From Candidatus Aalborgicola lynettensis (lineage in GTDB: Bacteria > Pseudomonadota > Gammaproteobacteria > Burkholderiales > Burkholderiaceae_C), in assembly GCA_016719405.1 (NCBI GenBank), contig JADJZE010000001.1, positions 248,001 through 312,000 of the forward strand: a DNA stretch of 64,000 nt. Reading direction: 5' to 3'. Positions within the stretch are counted from its first letter, which is position 1, and every line of letters starts with the position of its first letter. The notes under the pieces were generated by a model. It did not search any database. It was not told the origin of the DNA and worked only from the letters and a program-made list of their open reading frames with translations. The translations under genes were made by a program, and so were the position numbers. Of this stretch, positions 40,604 through 51,280 are shown piece after piece.

Positions 40604-43495
40604 ATGAATGAGTCCACGTCCCACAAGACGACCCCTGCCTCGGTCTACCAGACCTATTCCGGCAACACCTACCTGTTTGGTGGCAATGCCCCGTATGTCG
40701 AAGAGATGTACGAAAACTACCTGGCCAACCCCGGCAGCGTGCCCGATACCTGGCGCGAATATTTTGATGCGCTGCAGCATGTGCCCGCTGTAGACGGCAG
40801 CAATGCCAAAGACGTTCCCCACCTCCCCGTAGTCAACGCATTTGCCGAGCGCGCCAAATCCGGCGTCAACAAGGTGGTGATGGCCACCGGGGCAGATTCG
40901 GAGATGGGGCGCAAACGCACGGCGGTGCAGCAGTTAATTGCGGCCTACCGCAATGTGGGTGCCCGCTGGGCGGATCTGGACCCGCTCAAGCGCATGGAGC
41001 GCGACAAGATTCCCGAGTTGGAGCCCTCGTTTTACGGCTTTAACGACGCCGACCAGGAAACCGTGTTCAACACCAGCAACACGTTCTTTGGCAAAGAGTC
41101 CATGAGCTTGCGCGAGCTGATGAATGCGCTGCGCGAGACCTACTGCGGCACCATTGGCGCCGAGTACATGTACACCACCGACCAGAACCAGAAGCGCTGG
41201 TGGCAGCAAAAGCTCGAATCCATTCGCAGCAAACCCCAATTCAATGCCGAGAAGAAAAAGCACATCCTTGACCGCCTGACCGCAGCCGAAGGCCTGGAGC
41301 GCTTTCTGCACACCAAATACGTCGGCCAAAAACGCTTTTCATTGGAAGGCGGCGAGAGCTTTATTGCCGCCATGGACGAGCTGATCCAGCAAGCCGGTGC
41401 CAAAGGCGTGCAAGAGATTGTGATTGGCATGGCCCACCGTGGGCGCTTGAACGTGCTGGTCAACACCCTGGGCAAGATGCCGGCCGATCTGTTTGCCGAG
41501 TTTGACCATACCGCGCCCGAGGAGCTGACCGCTGGTGACGTGAAATACCACCAGGGCTTCTCCAGCGACGTGTCCACCCCCGGTGGGCCGGTACACCTGA
41601 GTCTGGCGTTCAACCCCTCGCATCTGGAAATCGTCAATCCGGTAGTGGAAGGCTCCGTGCGTGCCCGTATGGACCGCCGCGCCGACCCGCTGGGCAAACA
41701 AGTGTTGCCGGTGCTGGTGCATGGCGATGCCGCTTTTGGTGGGCAAGGCGTTAACCAGGAAACGCTGTGCCTGGCGCAGACGCGCGGTTACACCACGGGT
41801 GGCACAGTGCACATCATCATCAACAACCAAATTGGTTTCACCACGTCGGATCCGCGCGACATGCGCTCCAGCGCGTTTTGTACCGACATTGTGAAGATGG
41901 TCGAGTCGCCGGTGCTGCACGTCAATGGCGATGATCCCGAGGCCGTGGTGCTGGCCACCCAGCTGGCGCTGGAATACCGCATGGAGTTCCGCCAAGACGT
42001 GGTGGTGGAGATTACGTGTTTCCGCAAGCTGGGCCACAATGAGCAGGATACGCCCAGCCTGACCCAGCCGCTGATGTACAAAAAAATTGCGGCCCACCCC
42101 GGCACCCGCAAGCTGTATGCCGACAAGCTGGCCGCGCAGGGCCTCGGTGATACATTGGGCGAGGACATGGCCAAAGCCTACCGTGCCGCCATGGATGCGG
42201 GTAAACACACGGTGGACCCGGTGCTGACCAACTTCAAGAGCAAATACGCGGTCGATTGGTCGCCCTTTTTGGGCAAAAAATGGACCGATGCCGCCGACAC
42301 CGCACTGCCCCTGACCGAATGGAAGCGGCTGTCGGAAAAACTTACCACCATTCCTGCCAGCGTCAACCCACACCAGTTGGTGAAAAAGGTCTATGACGAC
42401 CGCGCCGCCATGGGGCGGGGCGAAATCAATGTGGATTGGGGCATGGGCGAACACATGGCCTTTGCCTCGCTGGTGGCCAGTGGTTACCCGGTGCGTTTGT
42501 CGGGCGAGGACAGCGGTCGCGGCACCTTCACCCACCGGCATGCCGTCATTCACGACCAGGCGCGCGAGAAGTGGGACGCCGGCATCTACGTGCCGCTGCA
42601 GAACGTGGCCGAAAACCAGGCCCACTTTGAAGTGATCGACTCCATCCTGTCCGAAGAGGCGGTGCTGGGCTTCGAATACGGCTATGCCTCGAACGATCCC
42701 AATACCCTGGTGATCTGGGAAGCGCAGTTTGGCGACTTTGCCAACGGCGCACAGGTGGTGATCGACCAGTTCATTGCCTCGGGTGAAGTGAAGTGGGGCC
42801 GTGTGAATGGTCTTACCGTGATGCTGCCCCACGGCTACGAAGGCCAGGGCCCTGAGCACAGCTCGGCGCGGCTGGAGCGCTTTATGCAGCTGTCGGCCGA
42901 CACCAATATGCAGATCGTGCAGCCCACCACGGCCAGCCAGATTTTCCACGTGCTGCGCCGCCAGATGATTCGCAACCTGCGCAAACCGCTGATCATCTTC
43001 ACGCCCAAATCGTTGTTGCGTGCCAAGGATGCGTCCTCGCCCTTGTCCGAGTTCACCAAGGGTGGTTTTCAGACCGTCATCCCCGAGAACAAGGAACTCA
43101 AGGCCGACAAGGTCAAACGCATTCTGGCCTGCTCGGGCAAGGTGTATTACGACCTGGTGAAAAAGCGCGAGGAAAAGGGTGCCGACGATGTGGCCATCAT
43201 CCGCGTGGAGCAGTTGTACCCCTTCCCGCACAAGGCGTTTGCAACCGAGCTGAAAAAATACCCCAACGCTGCAGAAATTGTGTGGTGCCAGGACGAGCCG
43301 CAAAACCAGGGCGCCTGGTTCTTTGTGCAGCACTACATCCATGAAAACATGGCAGAGGGTCAGCGCCTGGGTTACTCCGGGCGGGCCGCATCGGCGTCTC
43401 CGGCGGTGGGTTACTCCCACCTGCACCAGGAGCAGCAAAAGGCTTTGGTAGACGGTGCATTCGGCAAGCTCAAGGGCTTTGTTTTGTCGAAGTAA
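40604..43495 (+). CDS. sucA: 2-oxoglutarate dehydrogenase E1 component
   Basis: 963 residues from ATG 40604 with GGAGG upstream; a longer open frame to 40379 is not needed. It decarboxylates 2-oxoglutarate with thiamine diphosphate in the TCA cycle. N-terminal YLFGGNAPYVEEMYENYLAN, ThDP/Mg region with GDAAFGGQGVNQETL (GD ... N), NNQIGFTTSDPRDMRSS, and the transketolase-like part GEDSGRGTFTHRHAVIHDQ with LPHGYEGQGPEHSSARLERF. First gene of sucA-sucB-lpdA. Confidence 0.96.
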   Translation: MNESTSHKTTPASVYQTYSGNTYLFGGNAPYVEEMYENYLANPGSVPDTWREYFDALQHVPAVDGSNAKDVPHLPVVNAFAERAKSGVNKVVMATGADSEMGRKRTAVQQLIAAYRNVGARWADLDPLKRMERDKIPELEPSFYGFNDADQETVFNTSNTFFGKESMSLRELMNALRETYCGTIGAEYMYTTDQNQKRWWQQKLESIRSKPQFNAEKKKHILDRLTAAEGLERFLHTKYVGQKRFSLEGGESFIAAMDELIQQAGAKGVQEIVIGMAHRGRLNVLVNTLGKMPADLFAEFDHTAPEELTAGDVKYHQGFSSDVSTPGGPVHLSLAFNPSHLEIVNPVVEGSVRARMDRRADPLGKQVLPVLVHGDAAFGGQGVNQETLCLAQTRGYTTGGTVHIIINNQIGFTTSDPRDMRSSAFCTDIVKMVESPVLHVNGDDPEAVVLATQLALEYRMEFRQDVVVEITCFRKLGHNEQDTPSLTQPLMYKKIAAHPGTRKLYADKLAAQGLGDTLGEDMAKAYRAAMDAGKHTVDPVLTNFKSKYAVDWSPFLGKKWTDAADTALPLTEWKRLSEKLTTIPASVNPHQLVKKVYDDRAAMGRGEINVDWGMGEHMAFASLVASGYPVRLSGEDSGRGTFTHRHAVIHDQAREKWDAGIYVPLQNVAENQAHFEVIDSILSEEAVLGFEYGYASNDPNTLVIWEAQFGDFANGAQVVIDQFIASGEVKWGRVNGLTVMLPHGYEGQGPEHSSARLERFMQLSADTNMQIVQPTTASQIFHVLRRQMIRNLRKPLIIFTPKSLLRAKDASSPLSEFTKGGFQTVIPENKELKADKVKRILACSGKVYYDLVKKREEKGADDVAIIRVEQLYPFPHKAFATELKKYPNAAEIVWCQDEPQNQGAWFFVQHYIHENMAEGQRLGYSGRAASASPAVGYSHLHQEQQKALVDGAFGKLKGFVLSK

Positions 43496-43537
43496 TACCC
43501 CCGTCAGACTCCAACCAACACAACGGAAAGAACAAAA

Positions 43538-44800
43538 ATGGCAATCGTAGATGTAAAAGTTCCCCAGCTGTCCGAGTCCGTGGCCGAAGCCACCTTGCTG
43601 CAGTGGAAGAAAAAAGTGGGCGACGCGGTCGCAGTCGATGAAATTTTGATCGACGTAGAAACCGACAAAGTGGTGCTCGAAGTGCCTGCACCCAGCGCCG
43701 GTGTGCTGGTTGAAATTGTGCAGGCCGATGGGGCTACCGTGGCAGCCGATCAGCTGATTGCACGTATCGACACGGCGGCGACTGCCGGAGCCGTTGCGGC
43801 CCCCACCGCTGCACCGGCGGCTGCTGTGGCGGCGCCCGCTGCGGCGGCTGCGGCACCCACAGGCAATTCCAAAGCCGGCGTGGCCATGCCGGCAGCGGCC
43901 AAGCTGTTGGCGGACAACAATATGGCGGTTGGCTCGGTGAGTGGCACCGGCAAAGATGGTCGCGTCACCAAAGGCGATGTGCTCGGTGCCGTAGCGGCCG
44001 GTTCTGCTCCTAAAACAATAGCTGCTTCCGCAATCCCCACGGGCACTCCGACCCATTCTTTGCCCCAAGTGGCGGTGGCATCGCACCTGCACCTGGGCGA
44101 GCGCCCCGAGCAGCGCGTGCCCATGAGCCGCCTGCGCGCGCGCGTGGCCGAGCGCCTGTTGCAGTCGCAAAGCACCAATGCCATCCTGACAACCTTCAAC
44201 GAAATCAACATGGCCCCGGTCATGGAGATGCGCAAGCGCATGCAGGAGCGTTTTGAGAAGGAGCACGGTGTCAAGCTCGGCTTCATGAGTTTCTTTGTGA
44301 AGGCGGCAGTGCATGCCTTGAAGAAGTTCCCGGTGCTCAACGCTTCGGTGGACGGCACCGACATCGTCTACCACGGCTACTTTGACATTGGTATCGCCGT
44401 GGGTTCACCCCGTGGCCTGGTGGTGCCCATTTTGCGCAACGCCGACCAGATGAGTTTTGCCGACATCGAGAAGAAGATTGCCGAATACGGCCAAAAGGCC
44501 AGAGACGGCAAGCTGGGCATTGAAGATATGACCGGCGGTACTTTCTCCATCTCCAACGGCGGTACCTTTGGCTCCATGATGTCCACCCCCATCATCAATC
44601 CGCCGCAAAGCGCCATTCTGGGCGTGCACGCCACCAAAGACCGCGCCATGGTGGAAAACGGCCAGGTGGTGGTGCGCCCCATGAACTACTTTGCCATGTC
44701 CTACGACCACCGCATCATCGACGGCCGCGAAGCCGTGCTGGGCCTGGTGGCCATGAAGGAAGCGCTGGAAGATCCCGCCCGTCTGCTGTTTGATATTTGA
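43538..44800 (+). CDS. sucB: Dihydrolipoamide succinyltransferase (E2)
   Basis: 420 residues. The lipoyl domain has the lipoylated Lys in DVETDKVVLEVPAPSAG. An Ala/Pro-rich linker (about residues 80-108) leads to the E3-binding domain (VAMPAAAKLLADNNMAVGSV), a second linker, and the catalytic domain ending SYDHRIIDGREAVLGLVAM (HxxxDG). It starts at ATG 43538 after GGAAAG. The second linker contains PKTIAASAIPT, encoded by a mini-repeat-like sequence at 44012-44032. Confidence 0.95.
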   Translation: MAIVDVKVPQLSESVAEATLLQWKKKVGDAVAVDEILIDVETDKVVLEVPAPSAGVLVEIVQADGATVAADQLIARIDTAATAGAVAAPTAAPAAAVAAPAAAAAAPTGNSKAGVAMPAAAKLLADNNMAVGSVSGTGKDGRVTKGDVLGAVAAGSAPKTIAASAIPTGTPTHSLPQVAVASHLHLGERPEQRVPMSRLRARVAERLLQSQSTNAILTTFNEINMAPVMEMRKRMQERFEKEHGVKLGFMSFFVKAAVHALKKFPVLNASVDGTDIVYHGYFDIGIAVGSPRGLVVPILRNADQMSFADIEKKIAEYGQKARDGKLGIEDMTGGTFSISNGGTFGSMMSTPIINPPQSAILGVHATKDRAMVENGQVVVRPMNYFAMSYDHRIIDGREAVLGLVAMKEALEDPARLLFDI

Positions 44801-44818
44801 CCTTTCTTCGGCTGACAC

Positions 44819-44912
44819 GGAGTCTGGATGGCAGAGGGTCCTGCTCCGTGTCCTCCGCCCGCTTCACGGGCTCCCCCTTTACCTGCGCAGAACCCTCTGC
44901 CATCCAGACTCC
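44819..44912. repeat. Hairpin element, copy C, between sucB and lpdA
   Basis: Perfect 21-bp inverted arms at 44819-44839 and 44892-44912. The 52-base interior reads CTGCTCCGTGTCCTCCGCCC, GCTTCACGGGCTCCCCC, TTTACCTGCGCAGA, near-identical to copy B. It fills most of the 136 bases between sucB and lpdA, so the operon mRNA carries it. Confidence 0.85.
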
Positions 44913-44936
44913 TTGTGAGGCTTTTCAGGAAAATGT

Positions 44937-46363
<1,427 letters not shown>

Positions 46364-46364
<1 letters not shown>

Positions 46365-46425
46365 TTTTGATACGCCAAATAGGCCATTTCCGCACGCTGG
46401 ACGTGCGCAAGCAGCTATTAAATGC
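46364..46425. repeat. Mini-repeat copy between lpdA and zapE
   Basis: Reversed copy: GATACGCCAAATAGGCCATT, TCCGCACGCTGGACGTGCGC, AAGCAGCTATTAAATG. It shares CAAATAGGCCATTTCCGCACG with the 7330 copy in complement. Its end supplies the zapE start codon region. Confidence 0.7.
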
Positions 46426-47543
46426 ATAGCAGAGTAGCAGCATCCCTGAGCGTGCGACAAACCTACGAGGCCGAGTTGCAGGCGCGCAGGTATACCGCCG
46501 ACCCGGCGCAACTGCGTGCCGTGGACGCACTGGAGCGCTGTGCGCAGGAGTGGGCGGTGTTCAAGGAGAAACGCTCCAACGCCTTGAAAAAGCTGATAAA
46601 CCGCCCGGATATTCCGAAGGGCGTGTACATGTATGGAGGGGTGGGGCGGGGCAAGAGCTTCTTGATGGATTGCTTTTACAACGCAGTGCCGCTCAAGCGC
46701 AAAACGCGGCTGCATTTCCATGAGTTCATGCGCGAAGTGCACCGCCAGCTGGTGGATTTGCAAGGCACGGTCAACCCGCTGGATGCCTTGGCGGCGCGCA
46801 TGGCCAAGCGCTACCGCCTGATTTGTTTTGACGAATTCCATGTGGCGGACATTACCGACGCCATGATCCTGCACCGCCTGTTGGCCGCGCTGTTTGACAA
46901 TGGTGTGGGGTTGGTCACAACGTCCAACTTCAAGCCCGACGACCTGTACCCCAACGGTTTGCACCGCGACCGCATCTTGCCCGCCATTGCACTGCTCAAC
47001 CAGCAGTTGCAGGTGATCAACGTGGACAACGGCACCGACTACCGGGGCCGCACCCTGCAAGCGGTGGAGACCTACCACGTGCCCACGGGAGCCGTGGCGG
47101 ACGCGGCGATGGCCAAGGCCTTTAACGCTTTGGCGGAGACGCATGACGAAGACCCCGTGCTGCACATTGAGGCGCGCACCATCCAGGCGCGGCGCAAGGC
47201 CGGTGGTGTGGTGTGGTTTGATTTCAAAACCCTGTGCGGTGGGCCGCGCTCGCAAAACGATTACCTGGAAATCGCCTCGCTTTTCCATACCGTTTTCTTG
47301 AGTGATGTGCCTTATATGCCGGTGCGCTTGGCGTCAGAGGCTCGGCGATTTACCTGGCTGGTCGATGTGCTATACGACCGGCGCGTCAAGCTGGTGATGT
47401 CAGCCGAGGTGCCGCCGCAGGATCTGTATACCGAAGGCCCCATGGCCCACGAGTTTCCACGCACGGTGTCGCGTCTCCAGGAGATGCAGAGCCAGGAATA
47501 CCTTGAGCTGGAACGCCGCACGGTGGACACCGGCTTGACATGA
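46422..47543 (+). CDS. zapE: Cell division protein ZapE (AFG1-like ATPase)
   Basis: 373 residues. Walker A GVGRGKSFLMD (about residue 73), Walker B LICFDEFHVADITDAMIL, VTTSNFKPDDLYPNGLHRDR and the arginine-finger area, VWFDFKTLCGGPRSQNDY near the end. ZapE is a Z-ring-associated ATPase of the AFG1 family. ATG 46422 is preceded by no clear ribosome site; the mini-repeat lies just upstream. Its last four bases overlap the following gene. Confidence 0.92.
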   Translation: MHSRVAASLSVRQTYEAELQARRYTADPAQLRAVDALERCAQEWAVFKEKRSNALKKLINRPDIPKGVYMYGGVGRGKSFLMDCFYNAVPLKRKTRLHFHEFMREVHRQLVDLQGTVNPLDALAARMAKRYRLICFDEFHVADITDAMILHRLLAALFDNGVGLVTTSNFKPDDLYPNGLHRDRILPAIALLNQQLQVINVDNGTDYRGRTLQAVETYHVPTGAVADAAMAKAFNALAETHDEDPVLHIEARTIQARRKAGGVVWFDFKTLCGGPRSQNDYLEIASLFHTVFLSDVPYMPVRLASEARRFTWLVDVLYDRRVKLVMSAEVPPQDLYTEGPMAHEFPRTVSRLQEMQSQEYLELERRTVDTGLT

Positions 47544-48133
47544 CAATGCGATTGCATGTTTGGTGTGTGGCAGTGTGGTTGTTGCACTCCGTGGTGGTGC
47601 AGGCCGCCGATCCCATGGATGATGCGTCAGTGGATGCGGCGCGTGCGCGCATCCAAATAGACCGGCAAACGCAAAATGCCCTGTATGACGCCCAGCTGGA
47701 TGCGTGTCTGACGCGGTTTGCGGTCACGGATTGTCAAAACGAGGTGACCAAACGCCAGAGGGAGGCGCAGGCGCGTTTAAAGCGGGAGGAAGTCGAGCTC
47801 AACGATAGCGTGCGTCGGCAAAGGGCACAGGAGCAGGCGAACCGTACACAGGCCAAGTTGGATGCACGCATGGCGCAAGATGCCTCGCATGCGCTGGGTG
47901 CGCCGCAAGGCCGGGAGGGGGCACAGCAGGAAAAAAAACGCAACCACCCCTTGCCTGCTGCAACGCGGGAGCGCGGCGCCAAGCCGGTGAACGCAGTGAA
48001 TGCCCGTGAGCGGGATGAAAAGCGCAAGGCCTATGCAGAGAAGCAGCAGACTCTGGAGAAAAAGCGCCAGGAACGGGCCAAACGTTTGCTGGAGCAGGGC
48101 ACTCAGAAGCCTGGTTTGGCAATACCACCCTGA
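47540..48133 (+). CDS. Exported charged/coiled-coil protein of unknown function
   Basis: 197 residues, ATG overlapping the zapE stop (ATGA). A signal peptide (MRLHVWCVAVWLLHSVVVQA) is followed by a Cys pair (DACLTRFAVTDCQNEV) and a long charged helical stretch (KRQREAQARLKREEVELNDS, EKRKAYAEKQQTLEKKRQER). No family recognised. Translational coupling to zapE suggests an envelope or division-related role only by position. Confidence 0.65.
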   Translation: MTMRLHVWCVAVWLLHSVVVQAADPMDDASVDAARARIQIDRQTQNALYDAQLDACLTRFAVTDCQNEVTKRQREAQARLKREEVELNDSVRRQRAQEQANRTQAKLDARMAQDASHALGAPQGREGAQQEKKRNHPLPAATRERGAKPVNAVNARERDEKRKAYAEKQQTLEKKRQERAKRLLEQGTQKPGLAIPP

Positions 48134-48172
48134 GAGGATGGCGTCGTTGAAGCTGCCAAAGCAGGTGCAGGC

Positions 48173-48937
48173 TTACCGGGCTGTCAGTGGCTCAAGCTTG
48201 ACGATGACCAGGGACAGGTTGTCGCCGGTTCCATGGGCACGGGAGCGGGCCTTTTCGATTAAAAACTCGGTCGCCTCGCGCGCTGAGAGACTCGATAGCA
48301 CGGAGCCCAGTTCATTGTTGGTAAAGTAGTGCCAAACCCCGTCGCTGCAGGCCAGCAATACATCGCCTGGGCGCAATTGGGGAATGAAATGCACATCAAT
48401 GGGGGGGTCGTCTTCCGTACCCAGGCAGCCCATCAAAATGTTCGATTGGGGATGTACGGACGCTTCTTCTTCGGTGATTTCGCCCCGGTTGACCAGGGCT
48501 TGCACATACGAGTGGTCCATGGTGCGTTTGATGAATCGGTCGCCATGGTAGTGGTAGATGCGTGAATCACCGGAGTGTGCCCAGTGGCAATCACCCCCAG
48601 GGTTGATCAAAAACGCAGCTACGGTGCTGTGGGGCTCTTCTTCGGACGATACGGCGGTCAATTTGATGACAATGTGCGCCTCCTGCACAATTTGCTTGAG
48701 GGTGGCAACGGCGTCGTCGGTAGCGGGGTCGTAACGCTCGAAGAGCTGGCGCGCTGTCATCATGACCTGGTCGGAGGCTTTGCGACCGCCACTGCGTCCT
48801 CCCATGCCATCGGCTACGATGGCCAGCACACACCCGTTGACGCGAGGGTGTTTCAAGAGCGCGATTTGATCTTGCTGGTACTCGCGGTCGCCTTTGTGGG
48901 TTCCGGTGGAAGCGGTGAGTCGATAACCAGTGGCCAT
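48173..48937 (-). CDS. PP2C-type Ser/Thr protein phosphatase
   Basis: 254 residues from ATG 48937. Motifs of bacterial PP2C: GTHKGDREYQQDQIALL, LAIVADGMGGRSGGRKASDQ, WAHSGDSRIYHYHGDRFIKR, LLACSDGVWHYFTNNELGSV and GTGDNLSLVIVKL, giving the metal-binding Asp set (DGMG, SDG, GDN). No kinase gene is adjacent, so its substrate is unknown. It converges with the exported protein gene and is divergent from the DUF465 gene. Confidence 0.88.
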   Translation of the reverse strand: MATGYRLTASTGTHKGDREYQQDQIALLKHPRVNGCVLAIVADGMGGRSGGRKASDQVMMTARQLFERYDPATDDAVATLKQIVQEAHIVIKLTAVSSEEEPHSTVAAFLINPGGDCHWAHSGDSRIYHYHGDRFIKRTMDHSYVQALVNRGEITEEEASVHPQSNILMGCLGTEDDPPIDVHFIPQLRPGDVLLACSDGVWHYFTNNELGSVLSSLSAREATEFLIEKARSRAHGTGDNLSLVIVKLEPLTAR

Positions 48938-49060
48938 GTTGGTTTGCTTGGGTAGCAATACTTTCGTTAAAAGGACAGTTGGACGTATTATCAGTCTGGC
49001 GGAATCAATTGCAAACCAATTTGAGTGCGTAGTTTCCCCAAACGACTCCCGAAATTCCCT

Positions 49061-49264
49061 GTGACTATCAACCACCATTCCCCTGACCGGCGCCTTATTG
49101 AGTTACGCATGGAGCATGCCGATCTGGATGCCTTACTGGATCGGGCTGCTTTGAATGCGCCAAGCGATGAACTCATGATGCGGCGTTTGAAGAAGAGGCG
49201 GCTTGCCTTGCGCGATGAAATTTCGCGTCTGGAGCAGGCTTTATCGCCCGACGAGCCGGCCTGA
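49061..49264 (+). CDS. YdcH/DUF465 small protein
   Basis: 67 residues if started at GTG 49061 (a frame open from 49025 would add 12). HSPDRRLIELRMEHADLDAL, LDRAALNAPSDELMMRRLKK and RRLALRDEISRLEQAL form the helical hairpin of DUF465 (YdcH). Function unknown. Three bases separate it from the helicase start, so they are likely co-transcribed. Confidence 0.8.
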   Translation: MTINHHSPDRRLIELRMEHADLDALLDRAALNAPSDELMMRRLKKRRLALRDEISRLEQALSPDEPA

Positions 49265-49267
49265 CGC

Positions 49268-51280
49268 ATGGATTTGCAGTTGGCTGTTGGCCAGGTTTTT
49301 TCGGCTAGCGGACCATTGTCCAGGTCTGGGAAAGGGTATGTTCCGCGGGGTGGGCAAATCCGGATGGCGGTGGCGGTGGCGGGTGTCATGGAGCACGGCG
49401 GTGCGCTTGTGGTCGAGGCAGGTACAGGAATCGGGAAAACATTTGCTTACCTTGTTCCTGCGCTGCTCAGTCGGAAACGTGTTTTGTTGTCTACAGCGAC
49501 CAAGGCCTTGCAGGATCAATTATTTGATCGCGACATTCCTTTGTTGGCCGCTGCGCTGGGTATTGTGACGCGGGTTGCTTTGCTCAAAGGGCGTAGCAGC
49601 TATTTGTGTCGACAGCGGATGGAGTTGGCGTACCAAGATGCACATGCGTGGACGCCTGCGGCGCTGCAGCATTTGGCCCGGATTGTGGAGTGGGCCAAGG
49701 ATACGCCTTCGGGCGATTTAGCCGATCTGGCGGGATTTGATGAGCACCCATCCATTCTGGATCGTGTGACATCCACGCGCGAAAACTGTCTGGGGCCCCA
49801 GTGTCCGAAGGCGCTGCAATGCCACGTCACCGCTGCCCGTCGTGCGGCCATGGCTTGCGATGTTCTGGTAACTAACCACCATTTGTATTTTTCCGATTGG
49901 GATCGGTGGGAGTCATCCAGTGGCCACCTGTTGCCTGACGTGAATTGCGCGATTTTTGATGAAGCGCATCAGCTCAATGAAATCGGCGTGCAATTTTTGG
50001 GAAGGCAAGTGGATACCTTGCAACTGCAATCGCTCTGTGTGGATTTGCATGGCCTGGATTCTCAATGGACACTGGGTTGTCCGGATTGGAATGAAAGGGT
50101 GGTGCAACTTGGTGCCAGTGCGGCGTCGTTGTGGACTTTGTGTCACGTAACGGTCGATCCTGGCCGACGGGCATGGGTTGGCGACATTCCGGCAGGTTTC
50201 GATGAATCGGCGTGGAAAGGTGCATTGATGGCTATCCACATTGCCCTGCAACATCTGGACATGGTGTTGCGCGCGCTGGAGTGTGGCGCACCGGAGGTTG
50301 CAGCGCTGACTGCGCGAATTCAATCAATGGCGGCGGAGCTGGATTATTTTTCACATCCACTGGAGCCGGGCGCGGTGCGCTGGCTGGAAATTTCGAGCCA
50401 CATCAAACTGGTTCAAGCGCCGTTGGATATTGCGAAGTCTATGCGAAATCGGGTTACGTCTGCTGGGGTGGAGTCGGCAGGACATGGCAATCGATCCTGG
50501 ATTTTTACATCGGCTACGCTGGGATGGGATGCGGGTTTGTCGAGTTTCATTGAGCCGTGCGGACTACAGGGCGCCCAGTGTTTGCAAGTGCCCAGCCCGT
50601 TTGATTATGGTGTGCAGGCGGCGCTGTATGTTCCGTGTGATTTTCCGCACCCGCAAGAAGCAACCCATCCTGCGGCGGTTGCTGAATTGGCGGTACAGGC
50701 GGCTAGGGTGCTGGGCGGGCGGATATTGTTGCTGACGACGACCTTGCGCGCGATGCGTAGCATCGCCCACGACTTGCGCGGTGTTTGTAGTGCGTTGGGA
50801 ATTGAAGTGTTGGTTCAGGGGGAGTTGCCCAAGCGAGCCTTGGTAAATCGATTTACGCAGGGGCATCTTCCGGGAAACGGGTGTGTTTTGGTCGCATCAG
50901 CGTCATTCTGGGAAGGTTTTGATGTTGCTGGCGAAGCTCTGCAACTGGTCATGATCGACAGAATTCCTTTTTTGCCCCCCGATGATCCGTTGGTGCAGGC
51001 GCGCGCTAGTCAAATCAAGGCAACGGGCGAAAATCCATTCATGCGCATTCATGTTCCGCAGGCAGCACTGACATTGAAGCAAGGCGCCGGTCGGCTGATC
51101 CGCAGTGAAACAGATCGTGGAATACTGGTGGTGTGCGATGCGCGCCTGACCCAAACAGGCTACGGACGCAAGATGATCGCTGCGTTGCCTGCCATGCGGC
51201 GCCTGGAGACTGTGGTGCAGTTTAAGGCTGCGCTGGAGGCGCTTACCAAACCTTCCACCACGGATCCTTGTTCTGTTTGA
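49268..51280 (+). CDS. DinG/YoaA-type ATP-dependent DNA helicase
   Basis: 670 residues. XPD-like superfamily-2 5'-3' helicase: Walker A VVEAGTGIGKTFAYLVPALL (about residue 57), a likely [4Fe-4S] set with Cys in SSYLCRQRME, RENCLGPQCPKALQCHV, then DVLVTNHHLYFSD, FDEAHQLNE (DEAH), WIFTSATLGW and VLVASASFWEGFDVAGEALQ, with the last motif LKQGAGRLIRSETDRG. These enzymes resolve R-loops, forks or other structures in repair. YoaA (no exonuclease domain) fits better than classical DinG, but both names are in use. Confidence 0.88.
   Translation: MDLQLAVGQVFSASGPLSRSGKGYVPRGGQIRMAVAVAGVMEHGGALVVEAGTGIGKTFAYLVPALLSRKRVLLSTATKALQDQLFDRDIPLLAAALGIVTRVALLKGRSSYLCRQRMELAYQDAHAWTPAALQHLARIVEWAKDTPSGDLADLAGFDEHPSILDRVTSTRENCLGPQCPKALQCHVTAARRAAMACDVLVTNHHLYFSDWDRWESSSGHLLPDVNCAIFDEAHQLNEIGVQFLGRQVDTLQLQSLCVDLHGLDSQWTLGCPDWNERVVQLGASAASLWTLCHVTVDPGRRAWVGDIPAGFDESAWKGALMAIHIALQHLDMVLRALECGAPEVAALTARIQSMAAELDYFSHPLEPGAVRWLEISSHIKLVQAPLDIAKSMRNRVTSAGVESAGHGNRSWIFTSATLGWDAGLSSFIEPCGLQGAQCLQVPSPFDYGVQAALYVPCDFPHPQEATHPAAVAELAVQAARVLGGRILLLTTTLRAMRSIAHDLRGVCSALGIEVLVQGELPKRALVNRFTQGHLPGNGCVLVASASFWEGFDVAGEALQLVMIDRIPFLPPDDPLVQARASQIKATGENPFMRIHVPQAALTLKQGAGRLIRSETDRGILVVCDARLTQTGYGRKMIAALPAMRRLETVVQFKAALEALTKPSTTDPCSV

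Noticed and set aside
41339..44374. Minus-strand reading frame of about 1000 codons opposite sucA and sucB
   Set aside because: It is antisense to two well-conserved genes, has no domain pattern, and is rich in His, Arg, Gln and Gly, as expected of a high-GC frame shadow.
39467..44912. Hairpin elements as integron attC sites
   Set aside because: No RYYYAAC/GTTRRRY core sites, no cassette array and no integrase; the core is a different sequence.
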